Origin: Gammaproteobacteria bacterium
GTDB taxonomy: Bacteria > Pseudomonadota > Gammaproteobacteria > Chromatiales > Chromatiaceae
Direction: 5' to 3'
Assembly: GCA_020445335.1 (NCBI GenBank)
Contig: JAGRGU010000072.1
Span: 454-43,094, forward strand
DNA: 42,641 bases
Below the pieces are notes generated by a model. That model was not told where the DNA came from and searched no databases. It was given only the letters and a program-made list of their open reading frames with translations. The position numbers and the translations under genes are program-made. This document shows, piece by piece, positions 27,158 to 35,086 of the stretch; the first letter of the stretch is position 1, and every line of letters begins with the position of its first letter.

Positions 27158-27352
27158 TAGAGGCGCTCCCTGCGGTGTTCGTAAGTTGACCGGGTATTTT
27201 CTTGAGCCTAATACATGCCCTGGGGATCGAAAGTCGCAGCCGGTGTGCAGGTCCGCCTCGAGCGGAAAGCCTTAGGTCGCACAGCGGTTCCCACTTGAAC
27301 CTATTGGTTCAAGAACGAAAGTCAGCGACGGCACAGGTGGGGAGCGCCTTCC
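27158..27352 (+). ncRNA. ssrS: 6S RNA
   Basis: A roughly 190-nucleotide RNA between zapA and the 5-formyl-THF cyclo-ligase gene, the standard position of 6S RNA. The ends pair: AGGCGCTCC (27161-27169) with GGAGCGCCT (27341-27349). The interior shows the family landmarks: CTGCGGTGTTCGT near the 5' end, TTGAGCCTAATACATGCC, and the closing TTGAACCTATTGGTTCAAGAACGAAAGTCAGCG. It binds sigma70 RNA polymerase as a promoter mimic in stationary phase. Exact ends are estimated from the closing stem, within about five bases. Confidence 0.93.
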
Positions 27353-27434
27353 TATCCATTCTGAAGCCAAATCCATCGGCAACGTCTCCCTTACCGCAAC
27401 AGCGTCTCCGCGCCACCGAAGCCCGTCGTGCATC

Positions 27435-28055
27435 GTGAGTAATCCCGACCACGCCAACCTTAGAAAAACGTTGAGGGCCAGACGCCGGGCGCTGCCAGCC
27501 GCGAGACAGAGAGCGAACAGCATCACCGCCGCCAGAGCACTGATCCACTGGGGGCTGTTTCTCCGTTTTGATTCACTTGCACTCTACGTTGCAAACGACG
27601 GCGAACTGGACCCGGAGCCGCTTGCCTGCGCCGCCCTCCGTTGCAGCAAAAGTCTCTTCCTTCCCGTACTGACTGCAGGCAGAGAAAAACAGCTCAGCTT
27701 TGCGCCGTATGAACGGGATTCGATCATGGTCTCGAACCGATTCGGAATCGCGGAGCCCTTGGTGGAAAAACGTGCGCTGCGAAAGGCAACTGATCTAGAT
27801 GTAATTCTGCTCCCGCTTGTGGGATTCGATCTTCACGGAAACCGGCTGGGAATGGGAGGCGGCTACTACGATCGTACGCTTGCGTTTCTGCGCCAGCGCA
27901 AGTTGTGGCATCGCCCGCTATTGATCGGTCTTGCCCACCACTGCCAACATGTCGCGACAATCAGTCCGCGACTCTGGGACATACCGTTGGATTTCGTCGC
28001 CAGCGAACGAGGCGTGCAGCGTATGGATTGCGAAGGCCGAGCGGCCCGGATATAA
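27435..28055 (+). CDS. 5-formyltetrahydrofolate cyclo-ligase (YgfA-type)
   Basis: A 206-residue enzyme that converts 5-formyl-THF to 5,10-methenyl-THF with ATP. It begins LRKTLRARRRALPAARQR and has the middle LFLPVLTAGREKQLSFAPYE. The signature GFDLHGNRLGMGGGYYDRTLAFL, which contributes the nucleotide and folate site, follows. Then comes IGLAHHCQHVATISPRLWDIPLDFVASERG. It starts with GTG at 27435. It lies after 6S RNA, as in E. coli, and would be co-transcribed with it. A perfect palindrome at 28061-28082 follows its stop. Confidence 0.92.
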   Translation: MSNPDHANLRKTLRARRRALPAARQRANSITAARALIHWGLFLRFDSLALYVANDGELDPEPLACAALRCSKSLFLPVLTAGREKQLSFAPYERDSIMVSNRFGIAEPLVEKRALRKATDLDVILLPLVGFDLHGNRLGMGGGYYDRTLAFLRQRKLWHRPLLIGLAHHCQHVATISPRLWDIPLDFVASERGVQRMDCEGRAARI

Positions 28056-28060
28056 GACCG

Positions 28061-28082
28061 CCGGCATTCTATAGAATGCCGG
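28061..28082. repeat. Perfect 22-bp palindrome after the cyclo-ligase gene
   Basis: CCGGCATTCTATAGAATGCCGG at 28061-28082 is a perfect palindrome that continues into GGC. It has no T-run, so it is a weak terminator at best; it may protect the mRNA 3' end or be a protein-binding site. The following 28083-28184 is AT-rich and holds the promoter of the next gene, but I cannot place its elements with confidence. Confidence 0.6.
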
Positions 28083-28187
28083 GCTGCGTAACAGCGCAGC
28101 GCATTGCACGGACCAAACTAGCTTTTTTATATTGCTTTATTATACTCAGACGAGTATGTATTTTTGCTTGCACATTGGGGGAGAATG

Positions 28188-28796
28188 ATGGCCGTTAAAA
28201 AAACCGCAGCTAAAAAAGCCACTGGTGTAAAAAAGAGCGTGACAAAGAAGGCGACGACCAAGACAGGCGTCGCTGCAAAATCAGCTTCCACCAAGAGATC
28301 CCCAGCCAGAAAGAAAGCAACTGCGAAGAAGGTGGTCACAAAGAAAAAGGCTGCACCGAAAAAGAAAGCCGTCTCCCCGAAAACTGCCACCCGCAAGAAA
28401 GTCACATCGAAGAAAGCAGCAGTCAAAAAAGCCTCAGTGAGCAAAAAGAAATCGACCGCGAAAAAGAAGGTCGCGGTGAAAAAGGCAGCAGTTAAAAAGA
28501 AAGCCACTGCGACAAAGGCGACCGCAAAGAAGAAGGTTGCAACGAAAAAGGCAGTCGCAAAGAAGAAGGTTGCAACGAAAAAGGCAGCCGCGAAGAAAAG
28601 CGTGACAAAAAAGAGCGCAACGACCAAGAAGAAAGCAACAGCCAAGAAAAAAGTCGTAGCCAAGAAATCTGTTGCAAAAAAGAGTGTCCAGAAAAAACGG
28701 TCGGCGACCAGCAAGAAAACCACCGCGAAAAAGGCAGGCGCAAAACAACGGGTACTGCGACCCCGCAAGGTGACCCCGAGAAAGAAAGTCATCTAG
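28188..28796 (+). CDS. Lysine/alanine-rich histone H1-like protein
   Basis: A 202-residue protein that is almost entirely Lys, Ala, Thr, Val and Ser in irregular KKAxxKK and KKxATKKA repeats. It is very basic and contains no catalytic motif. It resembles the C-terminal tail of eukaryotic histone H1 and bacterial AlgP/HctB-like proteins that bind DNA. Part of it is a clean tandem repeat at DNA level: two 33-base copies at 28524-28556 and 28557-28589, encoding AKKKVATKKAV and AKKKVATKKAA. GGGGGAG precedes the two ATGs at 28185 and 28188; I chose the second. A strong terminator follows. It may compact DNA or modulate expression, but I cannot tell which. Confidence 0.85.
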   Translation: MAVKKTAAKKATGVKKSVTKKATTKTGVAAKSASTKRSPARKKATAKKVVTKKKAAPKKKAVSPKTATRKKVTSKKAAVKKASVSKKKSTAKKKVAVKKAAVKKKATATKATAKKKVATKKAVAKKKVATKKAAAKKSVTKKSATTKKKATAKKKVVAKKSVAKKSVQKKRSATSKKTTAKKAGAKQRVLRPRKVTPRKKVI

Positions 28797-28817
28797 CAGA
28801 GGCACGCAACAGCAAAC

Positions 28818-28850
28818 AGAGAGACCCCAAACGGGGTCTCTCTTTGTTTT
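28818..28850 (+). terminator. Intrinsic terminator after the histone H1-like gene
   Basis: A perfect 11-bp stem, AGAGAGACCCC (28818-28828) with GGGGTCTCTCT (28833-28843), has loop AAAC and is followed by TTGTTTT. This is a textbook rho-independent terminator on the plus strand. Read on the minus strand it has only a weak T-run (GTTTGC), so it is less likely to end ilvA transcription. Confidence 0.93.
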
Positions 28851-28902
28851 AGCCCGTTTTAACGATTTGGTTATACCCGACCAATAGAGCGGCAACAGCG
28901 TC

Positions 28903-30438
28903 TCAAGGCGCATCGCATCTGCCGCCACAGGCAAAAAGCCGGTAAGCGGGGTTGTCACTCTCCTCCTCACAGCGATATCCCAATGTTTTCAGAAAGCGAC
29001 TGAATTCTCGTCGCTCACCGGGCTCTATCTGAATGCCCAGCAGGACCCGACCGTAAGCCGCACCGTGGTTGCGATAGTGAAATAGCGAGATATTCCAACG
29101 CTTGCCCAGGCCCGAAAGAAAGGCCAACAGGGCGCCCGGACGCTCGGGAAACTGAAGCCGAAACAGCGCCTCGTTGGAGATCGTCGGTGCATGGCCGCCG
29201 ACCATATAGCGTATGTGCAGTTTGGCGGTTTCATTGTCTGTCAGGTCGATCACCGGATAACCGCTGTTCTGCAGATTCAGCAGCAGTTCGTCGCGCTCCC
29301 GCTCGCCGTCGCTCAATTCGACACCGGCGAAGACATGAGCTCGCACCGCATCCGCATAGCGGTAGTTGAACTCGGTGATATTGCGACGACCGAGACTTTT
29401 ACAGAAACGCAGAAAACTGCCGGGCTCTTCGGGGATCTCGACTGCGATCAAAGCTTCCCGACGCTCACCCAACTCCGCCCGCTCTGCGACATGGCGCAGG
29501 CGGTCGAAATTGATATTGGCGCCACTTTCGATCGCGATCAATCCTTTGTCAGTCAGGCCTTCGCGTGACACATACTTTTTCAATCCCGCGACTGACAACG
29601 CGCCGGCAGGTTCGGCTACGGTTCTCGTATCATCGAATACATCCTTGATCGCCGCGCAGATCTCGTCGGTGCTGACGAGTATCACTTCATCGACCACCTC
29701 GCGCGCAACCCTGAAGCTCTCGCGGCCAATCTGTCTGACCGCGACACCATCGGCAAAAATCCCCACCTGCTTCAGCGTCACCCGCCGCCCCTTCTGCAGC
29801 GCGCTGAACAGCGTCGGCGCATCTTCCGGCTCCACACCTATCACCCTGACCTCGGGTGCGACAAATTTGACGTAGGCGCCAACACCGGCGATGAGTCCGC
29901 CGCCTCCCACCGGAACGAAGACAGCATGAGGCGTGCCGGGGTACTGGCGAAGTATCTCCATACCGATGGTTCCCTGGCCCGCGATAACTTCGGCGTCATC
30001 GAAAGGGTGGATGAAAGTCAGTCCCTTCGCGTCGGCCATCGCCATGGCGTGCGCGCAGGCTTCATCATATGAATCGCCATGAAGAACCGTACGCGCGCCA
30101 AAACCGCGTACCGCATCCACTTTGATCACCGGGGTCGTCTTTGGCATCACAATGGTCGCGCGCATGCCAAGGCGAGCGGCGGACATCGCCACTCCCTGGG
30201 CATGATTGCCGGCGGAGGCAGCGATCACCCCGCGTTCACGCTCTTCAGTCGACAACCCGGCCAGCTTGTTATAAGCACCACGCAACTTGAAGGAGAAGAC
30301 CGGCTGCAGATCTTCACGCTTGAGATAGACGCTGTTACCCAAACGCTTTGAGAGGCCGAGTGCGGCATCGAGGGGCGTCTCCCTGGCAATGTCGTATACC
30401 CGTGATCTAAGGATGCGCTCGATATAGGATTGCGGCAT
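28903..30438 (-). CDS. ilvA: Threonine ammonia-lyase, biosynthetic (IlvA)
   Basis: A 511-residue PLP enzyme that deaminates threonine to 2-oxobutanoate, the first step towards isoleucine. The PLP lysine is K51 in LQPVFSFKLRGAYNK, and the phosphate loop is VPVGGGGLIAG. The C-terminal third has two ACT-like regulatory domains (REALIAVEIPEEPGSFLRFCKSLGRRNITEFNYRYAD and RLQFPERPGALLAFLSGLGKRWNISLFHYRNHG), as in isoleucine-inhibited IlvA rather than the catabolic TdcB. The size agrees with E. coli IlvA (514). It is divergent from rpiA across a 120-base gap, with no attenuator that I can see. Confidence 0.95.
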   Translation of the reverse strand: MPQSYIERILRSRVYDIARETPLDAALGLSKRLGNSVYLKREDLQPVFSFKLRGAYNKLAGLSTEERERGVIAASAGNHAQGVAMSAARLGMRATIVMPKTTPVIKVDAVRGFGARTVLHGDSYDEACAHAMAMADAKGLTFIHPFDDAEVIAGQGTIGMEILRQYPGTPHAVFVPVGGGGLIAGVGAYVKFVAPEVRVIGVEPEDAPTLFSALQKGRRVTLKQVGIFADGVAVRQIGRESFRVAREVVDEVILVSTDEICAAIKDVFDDTRTVAEPAGALSVAGLKKYVSREGLTDKGLIAIESGANINFDRLRHVAERAELGERREALIAVEIPEEPGSFLRFCKSLGRRNITEFNYRYADAVRAHVFAGVELSDGERERDELLLNLQNSGYPVIDLTDNETAKLHIRYMVGGHAPTISNEALFRLQFPERPGALLAFLSGLGKRWNISLFHYRNHGAAYGRVLLGIQIEPGERREFSRFLKTLGYRCEEESDNPAYRLFACGGRCDAP

Positions 30439-30558
30439 AAGCTGACCCGGTTCTTGAATTAGGAATGCGGCTCACTCCGAACGACTGCAGACGAATATGA
30501 CAACCACCGAAGCCAACGGTATCATAAATCACTGATATTCGAATGCGGGAGAGAAAAA

Positions 30559-31215
30559 ATGTCTCAGGACCAACTGAAACGAAAAGCGGCTGAAGCCGCG
30601 ATCCGTTATGTCGACGGCGGCATCATCGGAGTAGGCACAGGCTCGACAGTCAACCACTTCATCGATCTTCTGGCCGATATAAAGGGCAGGATAGAGGGGA
30701 CCGTTTCCAGCTCAGAGGCATCGACCAAGCGGCTCAAGTCCTACGGCATTGCGGTGTTCGATCTGAACGCGACCGGCGAATTGGATCTCTATGTCGACGG
30801 CGCGGACGAGTCAAACAGCCAGCTCCATCTGATCAAGGGCGGCGGCGGCGCGCTCACCCGCGAAAAAATTATCGCCGGTGCCAGCCGCAAGTTCGTCTGC
30901 ATCGCCGACGGCAGCAAGCTGGTCGACATACTCGGGGAGTTTCCACTGCCTGTGGAGGTTATCCCGATGGCCCGCAGCCATGTGGCAAGACAATTGGTCA
31001 AGATGGGAGGTACGCCAGTGTGGCGCGAGAATTTCGTCACCGACAACGGTAACGTCATCCTCGACGTGCACAACCTGCGTATCATGGAGCCGGCTAAAAT
31101 GGAGCAGGCGATCAACAACCTAGCCGGAGTCGTCACAACCGGACTGTTCGCGCTACGGCCCGCCGATGTGCTGCTGCTTGGAACGGAAAGCGGCATCAAG
31201 ACCATCGAACCCTGA
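30559..31215 (+). CDS. rpiA: Ribose-5-phosphate isomerase A
   Basis: A 218-residue pentose-phosphate enzyme that interconverts ribose 5-phosphate and ribulose 5-phosphate. Three signature stretches are present: [15 protein letters not shown] near residue 20, YVDGADESN near residue 79, and [25 protein letters not shown] near residue 91, which contains the catalytic Asp, Glu and Lys residues. The length matches E. coli RpiA (219). GGGAGAG lies ahead of the ATG at 30559. A bidirectional terminator at 31237-31269 separates it from the convergent liv genes. Confidence 0.96.
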   Translation: MSQDQLKRKAAEAAIRYVDGGIIGVGTGSTVNHFIDLLADIKGRIEGTVSSSEASTKRLKSYGIAVFDLNATGELDLYVDGADESNSQLHLIKGGGGALTREKIIAGASRKFVCIADGSKLVDILGEFPLPVEVIPMARSHVARQLVKMGGTPVWRENFVTDNGNVILDVHNLRIMEPAKMEQAINNLAGVVTTGLFALRPADVLLLGTESGIKTIEP

Positions 31216-31236
31216 CGGCACTTAAAGGAAGGATCG

Positions 31237-31269
31237 AAAGGACCGGAGACAATCGAATCCGGCCCTTTT
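31237..31269. terminator. Probable bidirectional terminator between rpiA and livF
   Basis: AAAGGACCGGA (31237-31247) can pair with TCCGGCCCTTT around a ten-base loop, with one A-C mismatch. TTTT follows on the plus strand and a run of AAAG precedes it, giving a short T-run on the minus strand too. It lies between convergent rpiA and livF stops. Confidence 0.6.
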
Positions 31270-31279
31270 GACCGCTCCG

Positions 31280-31987
31280 CTATATACCCAAATAGGCTTT
31301 CTGCACGTCCGGGTTACTCAACAGATTCTCGGCGCTGTCGCTCATGGTGATCGCGCCATTCTCGATCACATAGCCTCTATGGGCGATTTGCAGCGCCTGA
31401 TTGGCGTTCTGCTCAACCAGAAAAATGGTGGTGTCCTGCTCTTCGTTGATCTTCTTGATGATCTCGAATATCTGCCGGATGATCAGCGGCGCCAGCCCCA
31501 TCGACGGTTCATCCAGCAACAGCAGCTGCGGCCGCGCCATCAACGCGCGCGACATCGCCAGCATCTGCTGCTCACCACCGCTGAGCGTTCCGCCGTGCTG
31601 CGTACGCCGCTCCTTGAGTATCGGAAACAACGAGAAAACGTACTCCAGATCACGTGCGATCTCGCGTTTGTCACTGCGTAGAAACGCGCCCATATCGAGA
31701 TTTTCCTGCACCGTCAGCTGCGGGAAGATATGACGACCTTCCGGTACCTGGCAGACGCCCAGAGCGACGATGTGATCCGGCGACATCTGCGTTATCGGCT
31801 CGCCTCGGAAAAGGATCTCGCCCGAGCGGGGCGGCGCCACGCCGCAGATCGACATCAACGTCGTGCTCTTGCCGGCGCCGTTGGCTCCGATCAGGGTTAT
31901 GATCTCCCCGTTCTTGATCTCCAGGCTGACCCCCTTCAACGCCTGAATATTGCCGTAGAAGGTCCGGATGTTGCGCAATTCAAGCAT
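31280..31987 (-). CDS. livF: Branched-chain amino acid ABC transporter ATP-binding protein LivF
   Basis: A 235-residue ATPase of the LIV (high-affinity branched-chain amino acid) importer. It has Walker A GANGAGKST near residue 35, the signature LSGGEQQMLAMSRALM, Walker B LLLLDEPSMGLAPLI and the H-loop in TTIFLVEQNANQALQ. The AFFRSD-like insertion seen in E. coli LivF is partly present (AFLRSDKRE). The order livK, livH, livM, livG, livF is the standard one. It overlaps livG by eight bases. It is the last gene of the operon and ends at a bidirectional terminator. Confidence 0.93.
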   Translation of the reverse strand: MLELRNIRTFYGNIQALKGVSLEIKNGEIITLIGANGAGKSTTLMSICGVAPPRSGEILFRGEPITQMSPDHIVALGVCQVPEGRHIFPQLTVQENLDMGAFLRSDKREIARDLEYVFSLFPILKERRTQHGGTLSGGEQQMLAMSRALMARPQLLLLDEPSMGLAPLIIRQIFEIIKKINEEQDTTIFLVEQNANQALQIAHRGYVIENGAITMSDSAENLLSNPDVQKAYLGI

Positions 31988-32771
31988 CGATATCCTCGCC
32001 CAGATATGCCTTGATAACGGCCGGATCGGAGCTCACCTGCTGCGGCGAACCTTCGGCGATCTTCTTGCCGTAATCGACCACATAGATCTTGTCGGACAGA
32101 CTCATGACGAGCTTCATGTCGTGTTCGATCAGCAGAATCGAATGCCCCTCGTCACGGATTCGCTTGATCAGATCGTCGAGCTCCTGGGTCTCCTGCGGAT
32201 TCATACCCGCAGCCGGCTCGTCGAGCAGAAGCAGAAAAGGCTCGGTAGCCAACGCCCGGGCAATCTCCAGGCGACGCTGCGCGCCGTAGGGGAGATTCTC
32301 CGCCAGTTCGTTGACCACCTCGGCAAGGCCGACCTTTTCAAGGATTTGATAGCTGATCTCTACGGTCTGCCGCTCCTCGCGGCGAGTCGCCCTGGTCTTG
32401 AAGACCGCACCGGCAATATAGGAACGGGTGCGACAGTGGCGCCCGATCATCACATTTTCGAGCACGGTCATCTTCTGGAACAGACGAATGTTCTGAAAGG
32501 TGCGCGCCATCCCCTTCTCGGTCACCTGGTTCGGCTTGAGTCCGTTCAGACGTATCGCCTTTCCACCATCGGGCGGATTGAGAAAGATGCTGCCTTCGGT
32601 CGGGTTGTAGATCCCTGTGACGCAGTTGAAAAAAGTGGTCTTGCCCGCGCCGTTGGGGCCGATCAGCGCCACGATCTGTCCCTGATCAACCTCCAGGTCG
32701 AGCTCGCACATCGCTCGGATACCGCCGAAGTCCATCGACAGCCCCTCCACCTGCAGTACGGGTCTGCTCAT
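31980..32771 (-). CDS. livG: Branched-chain amino acid ABC transporter ATP-binding protein LivG
   Basis: A 263-residue ATPase partner of LivF. It has Walker A IGPNGAGKTT near residue 37, the typical LivG segment GMARTFQNIRLFQKMTVLENVMIGRH, the signature NLPYGAQRRLEIARAL, Walker B LLLLDEPAAGMNP and the H-loop region HSILLIEHDMKLVMSLSDKIYVVDYG. Its start overlaps the livM end by four bases, so translation is coupled. Confidence 0.93.
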   Translation of the reverse strand: MSRPVLQVEGLSMDFGGIRAMCELDLEVDQGQIVALIGPNGAGKTTFFNCVTGIYNPTEGSIFLNPPDGGKAIRLNGLKPNQVTEKGMARTFQNIRLFQKMTVLENVMIGRHCRTRSYIAGAVFKTRATRREERQTVEISYQILEKVGLAEVVNELAENLPYGAQRRLEIARALATEPFLLLLDEPAAGMNPQETQELDDLIKRIRDEGHSILLIEHDMKLVMSLSDKIYVVDYGKKIAEGSPQQVSSDPAVIKAYLGEDIDA

Positions 32772-33994
32772 CGCGCCTCTCCATCCACCTTCGATTCGAA
32801 GCGGTAACTGCGGCGGATATTGGCGACTACGCCCTGCGGACGGAAGATCATCATCGTGACCAGCACCGCGCCAAAGGCGAGCATGCGGTAGTCGGAGAGC
32901 GCGCGCAGATGTTCGGGCAGCAGGATCAGTATCAACGCGCCGACGATGACGCCGAAGATCGAGCCCATGCCGCCGAGTACAACGATACAGAGAATGATCG
33001 CCGACTCCAGAAAAGTGAAACTTGCCGGATTGATGAAGGTGGTCTTGGCGGCGAATATGACGCCGACGATCCCGGCCCAGGTCGCGCCCAGTGCAAATGC
33101 GGTAAGCTTGGTCTTGCGCTTGTCTATACCCATCGCCTGGCAGGCAATCTCATCCTCCCGTAGTGCCACCCAGGCACGACCGATACGCGAATCCTGCAAA
33201 CGGTTGACGACAAAAATGGTGAACGCCACTGCGGCAATCATCAGGTAATAGAGATAGAGAATCGCCTGATCGAGCGACAACTCCATTCCAAACAGCCCGG
33301 GCCGTGGAATGTTGGATATACCGCTCGGCCCCTGCGAGAACTCGTTCCAGTTCTCCAGAATCAGACGGATTATCTCGCCGAAGCCAAGCGTGACGATCGC
33401 CAGATAGTCGCCGCGTAGCCGCAGCACCGGAAATCCGAGCAGCACGCCGAAAAGAGCCGCCAACAGCGCACCGATCGGCAGCGCCATCCAGAAGCCGATA
33501 TCGAAGTGGTAGTTCAGCAGCGCGTAGGAGTAAGCGCCGACCGCGTAGAAGGCGACGTAACCCAGATCAAGCAGACCGGCCAGCCCTACCACGATGTTGA
33601 GTCCCAGCCCGAGCACCACATACATCAGCGCGGTAATCATTATATTGGTCTGGTAGGTGGAGAAGAGGAACGGGAAAACCAGACTGACCGCAAGCACAGC
33701 TGCCGAAAACGGGTAGAGATAGCGGGGTTCGCTCAGCAATGTCTGGATCCAGGGGTCGCCCAGGGTGATCTCACCACGGGCGACACGTTCGCGGCGGCGT
33801 TCCTGATGAAGGTAAAACAGGCGCACCAGAATTGAGATGACGAAACTGCCGATCGCCACATAGACCATGTTCTCCCAGCGCCACAGCACCGTGCGCTCGA
33901 TCGGATTGACCTTGATCACCAGAAGCGGAAAGGTCAGAAAGGCGAACCAGAGCGAGATCAGCAGCGACTTTTTCAGCTCTTCGATCTTGAACAT
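32768..33994 (-). CDS. livM: Branched-chain amino acid ABC transporter permease LivM
   Basis: A 408-residue polytopic membrane protein. The first 100 residues carry two or three membrane helices that are an N-terminal extension relative to minimal LivM (LLISLWFAFLTFPLLVI, MVYVAIGSFVISILVRLFYL). The conserved core starts near residue 120 (NIMITALMYVVLGLGLNIVVGLAGLLDLGYVAFYAVGAYSYALL), followed by RGDYLAIVTLGFGEIIRLILENW and ALREDEIACQAMGIDKRKTKLTAFALGA, the EAA-like cytoplasmic loop. A similar extension exists in E. coli LivM (425 residues). It follows livH after three bases. Confidence 0.92.
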   Translation of the reverse strand: MFKIEELKKSLLISLWFAFLTFPLLVIKVNPIERTVLWRWENMVYVAIGSFVISILVRLFYLHQERRRERVARGEITLGDPWIQTLLSEPRYLYPFSAAVLAVSLVFPFLFSTYQTNIMITALMYVVLGLGLNIVVGLAGLLDLGYVAFYAVGAYSYALLNYHFDIGFWMALPIGALLAALFGVLLGFPVLRLRGDYLAIVTLGFGEIIRLILENWNEFSQGPSGISNIPRPGLFGMELSLDQAILYLYYLMIAAVAFTIFVVNRLQDSRIGRAWVALREDEIACQAMGIDKRKTKLTAFALGATWAGIVGVIFAAKTTFINPASFTFLESAIILCIVVLGGMGSIFGVIVGALILILLPEHLRALSDYRMLAFGAVLVTMMIFRPQGVVANIRRSYRFESKVDGEAR

Positions 33995-33997
33995 CGC

Positions 33998-34900
33998 TTA
34001 CACCTTTTGGGTCTCTTCACGACCCAACAGCCCCGCAGGTTTGAAAATAAGAATCAGCACCAACAGCGAAAAAGCAAATACATCCTCGTAGTCGCTGGAG
34101 ACGTAGCCGGTGGCGAAACTCTCTGTCAGGCCCAGCACGAAGCCACCCAGCACCGCACCCGGGATTGATCCGATGCCACCCAGCACTGCAGCGGTGAACG
34201 CCTTGATGCCGGCGATGAAACCGATGAAGAAGTTGATCTGGCCGATATGGGACGCGATCAGCATGCCACCGATCGCCGCCAGTGCGGAGCCGATGATGAA
34301 GGTCATCGATATCACGTTGTTGACGTTGATGCCGACCAGCATCGCCATCGTTCGATCCTGCGACGTGGCGCGCATCGCCTTGCCTACCCGGGAGAATTTG
34401 ATAAGCAGCGTCAAAGCGATCATCGATACCGCGGTGGTCAGCAGAATGACGATATCCGACGAACCGACGACGTGCGCGTAGGGCTCCATGAAATCGAAAT
34501 CGGGGATCAGTTCGGGAAACGGTTGGAAGTCGGAGGTCTGCGCCAGCAGCACATAGTTTTGCAAAAATATCGACATCCCGATGGCGCTGATCAACGCCGA
34601 GAGACGCGGCGCCTGCCGCAATGGGCGGTAGGCGATTCTCTCGATGGTGAAGCCATAGGAGGCCGACCAGACCGCCGCCGCCAGCCCGGCCAGCAGCACG
34701 ATCGAAAGCAGCGGGAACCCGTAGATCGAAAGTACCGTCGCGACGATAAACGAAGTGAAGGCGCCGATCATGTAGATTTCGCCATGCGCGAAGTTGATCA
34801 GCCCGATGATGCCGTAGACCATCGTATAGCCCAGCGCGATGAGCGCGTAGATGGAACCGCGCGTCAAACCGCTGAAGAAGAGTTCGATAAAGTATTCCAT
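33998..34900 (-). CDS. livH: Branched-chain amino acid ABC transporter permease LivH
   Basis: A 300-residue membrane permease. It starts MEYFIELFFSGLTRGSIYALIALGYTMVYGIIGLINFAHGEIYMIGAF, typical of LivH. The cytoplasmic loop is AMRATSQDRTMAMLVGINVNNVISMTFIIGSALAAIGGML, with about eight membrane helices in all. It is separated from livK by 186 bases that contain a terminator, so it may be expressed less than the binding protein. Confidence 0.93.
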   Translation of the reverse strand: MEYFIELFFSGLTRGSIYALIALGYTMVYGIIGLINFAHGEIYMIGAFTSFIVATVLSIYGFPLLSIVLLAGLAAAVWSASYGFTIERIAYRPLRQAPRLSALISAIGMSIFLQNYVLLAQTSDFQPFPELIPDFDFMEPYAHVVGSSDIVILLTTAVSMIALTLLIKFSRVGKAMRATSQDRTMAMLVGINVNNVISMTFIIGSALAAIGGMLIASHIGQINFFIGFIAGIKAFTAAVLGGIGSIPGAVLGGFVLGLTESFATGYVSSDYEDVFAFSLLVLILIFKPAGLLGREETQKV

Positions 34901-34978
34901 AAAGGAGAGGAACCAGTTACGGGAGCCAGGTGCAAGGAATCCCTGCCTGCCCCGCCGTCCGGTACCGATTTATCAAGT

Positions 34979-35026
34979 TGAAAAAAAGAAAATCCCCAAC
35001 ACCCGGTACAAACCCAGGCGTTGGGG
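34979..35026 (-). terminator. Intrinsic terminator (attenuator) between livK and livHMGF
   Basis: On the minus strand CCCCAAC (35026-35020) pairs with GTTGGGG (35000-34994); the stem extends inwards through CCTGG/CCGGG with mismatches. The T-rich stretch ATTTTCTTTTTTT follows to 34981. It lies after livK and before livH, which would favour abundant binding protein over membrane components, as is common in importer operons. Confidence 0.7.
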
Positions 35027-35053
35027 GGCATTCTACGCACCAGTAAACGAAGG

Positions 35054-35083
35054 CCCAGTACCCCGTTCCCGGTACCCAGTACC
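35054..35083. repeat. Short GGTAC-rich direct repeat after livK
   Basis: CCCAGTACC occurs at 35054-35062 and again at 35075-35083, with CCCGGTACCC between them. Similar GGTACC motifs lie at 34970-34980 and 35003-35010. This is a degenerate, palindrome-rich tract between livK and livH. I cannot tell whether it is a dispersed repeat or chance. Confidence 0.4.
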
Positions 35084-35086
35084 TTT

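Noticed and set aside
28127..28792. Phe/Ala-rich membrane-like protein on the minus strand opposite the histone-like gene
   Set aside because: Its repeats are simply the reverse reading of AAG/AAA lysine codons (as CTT/TTT); the plus strand has the ribosome site and the terminator.
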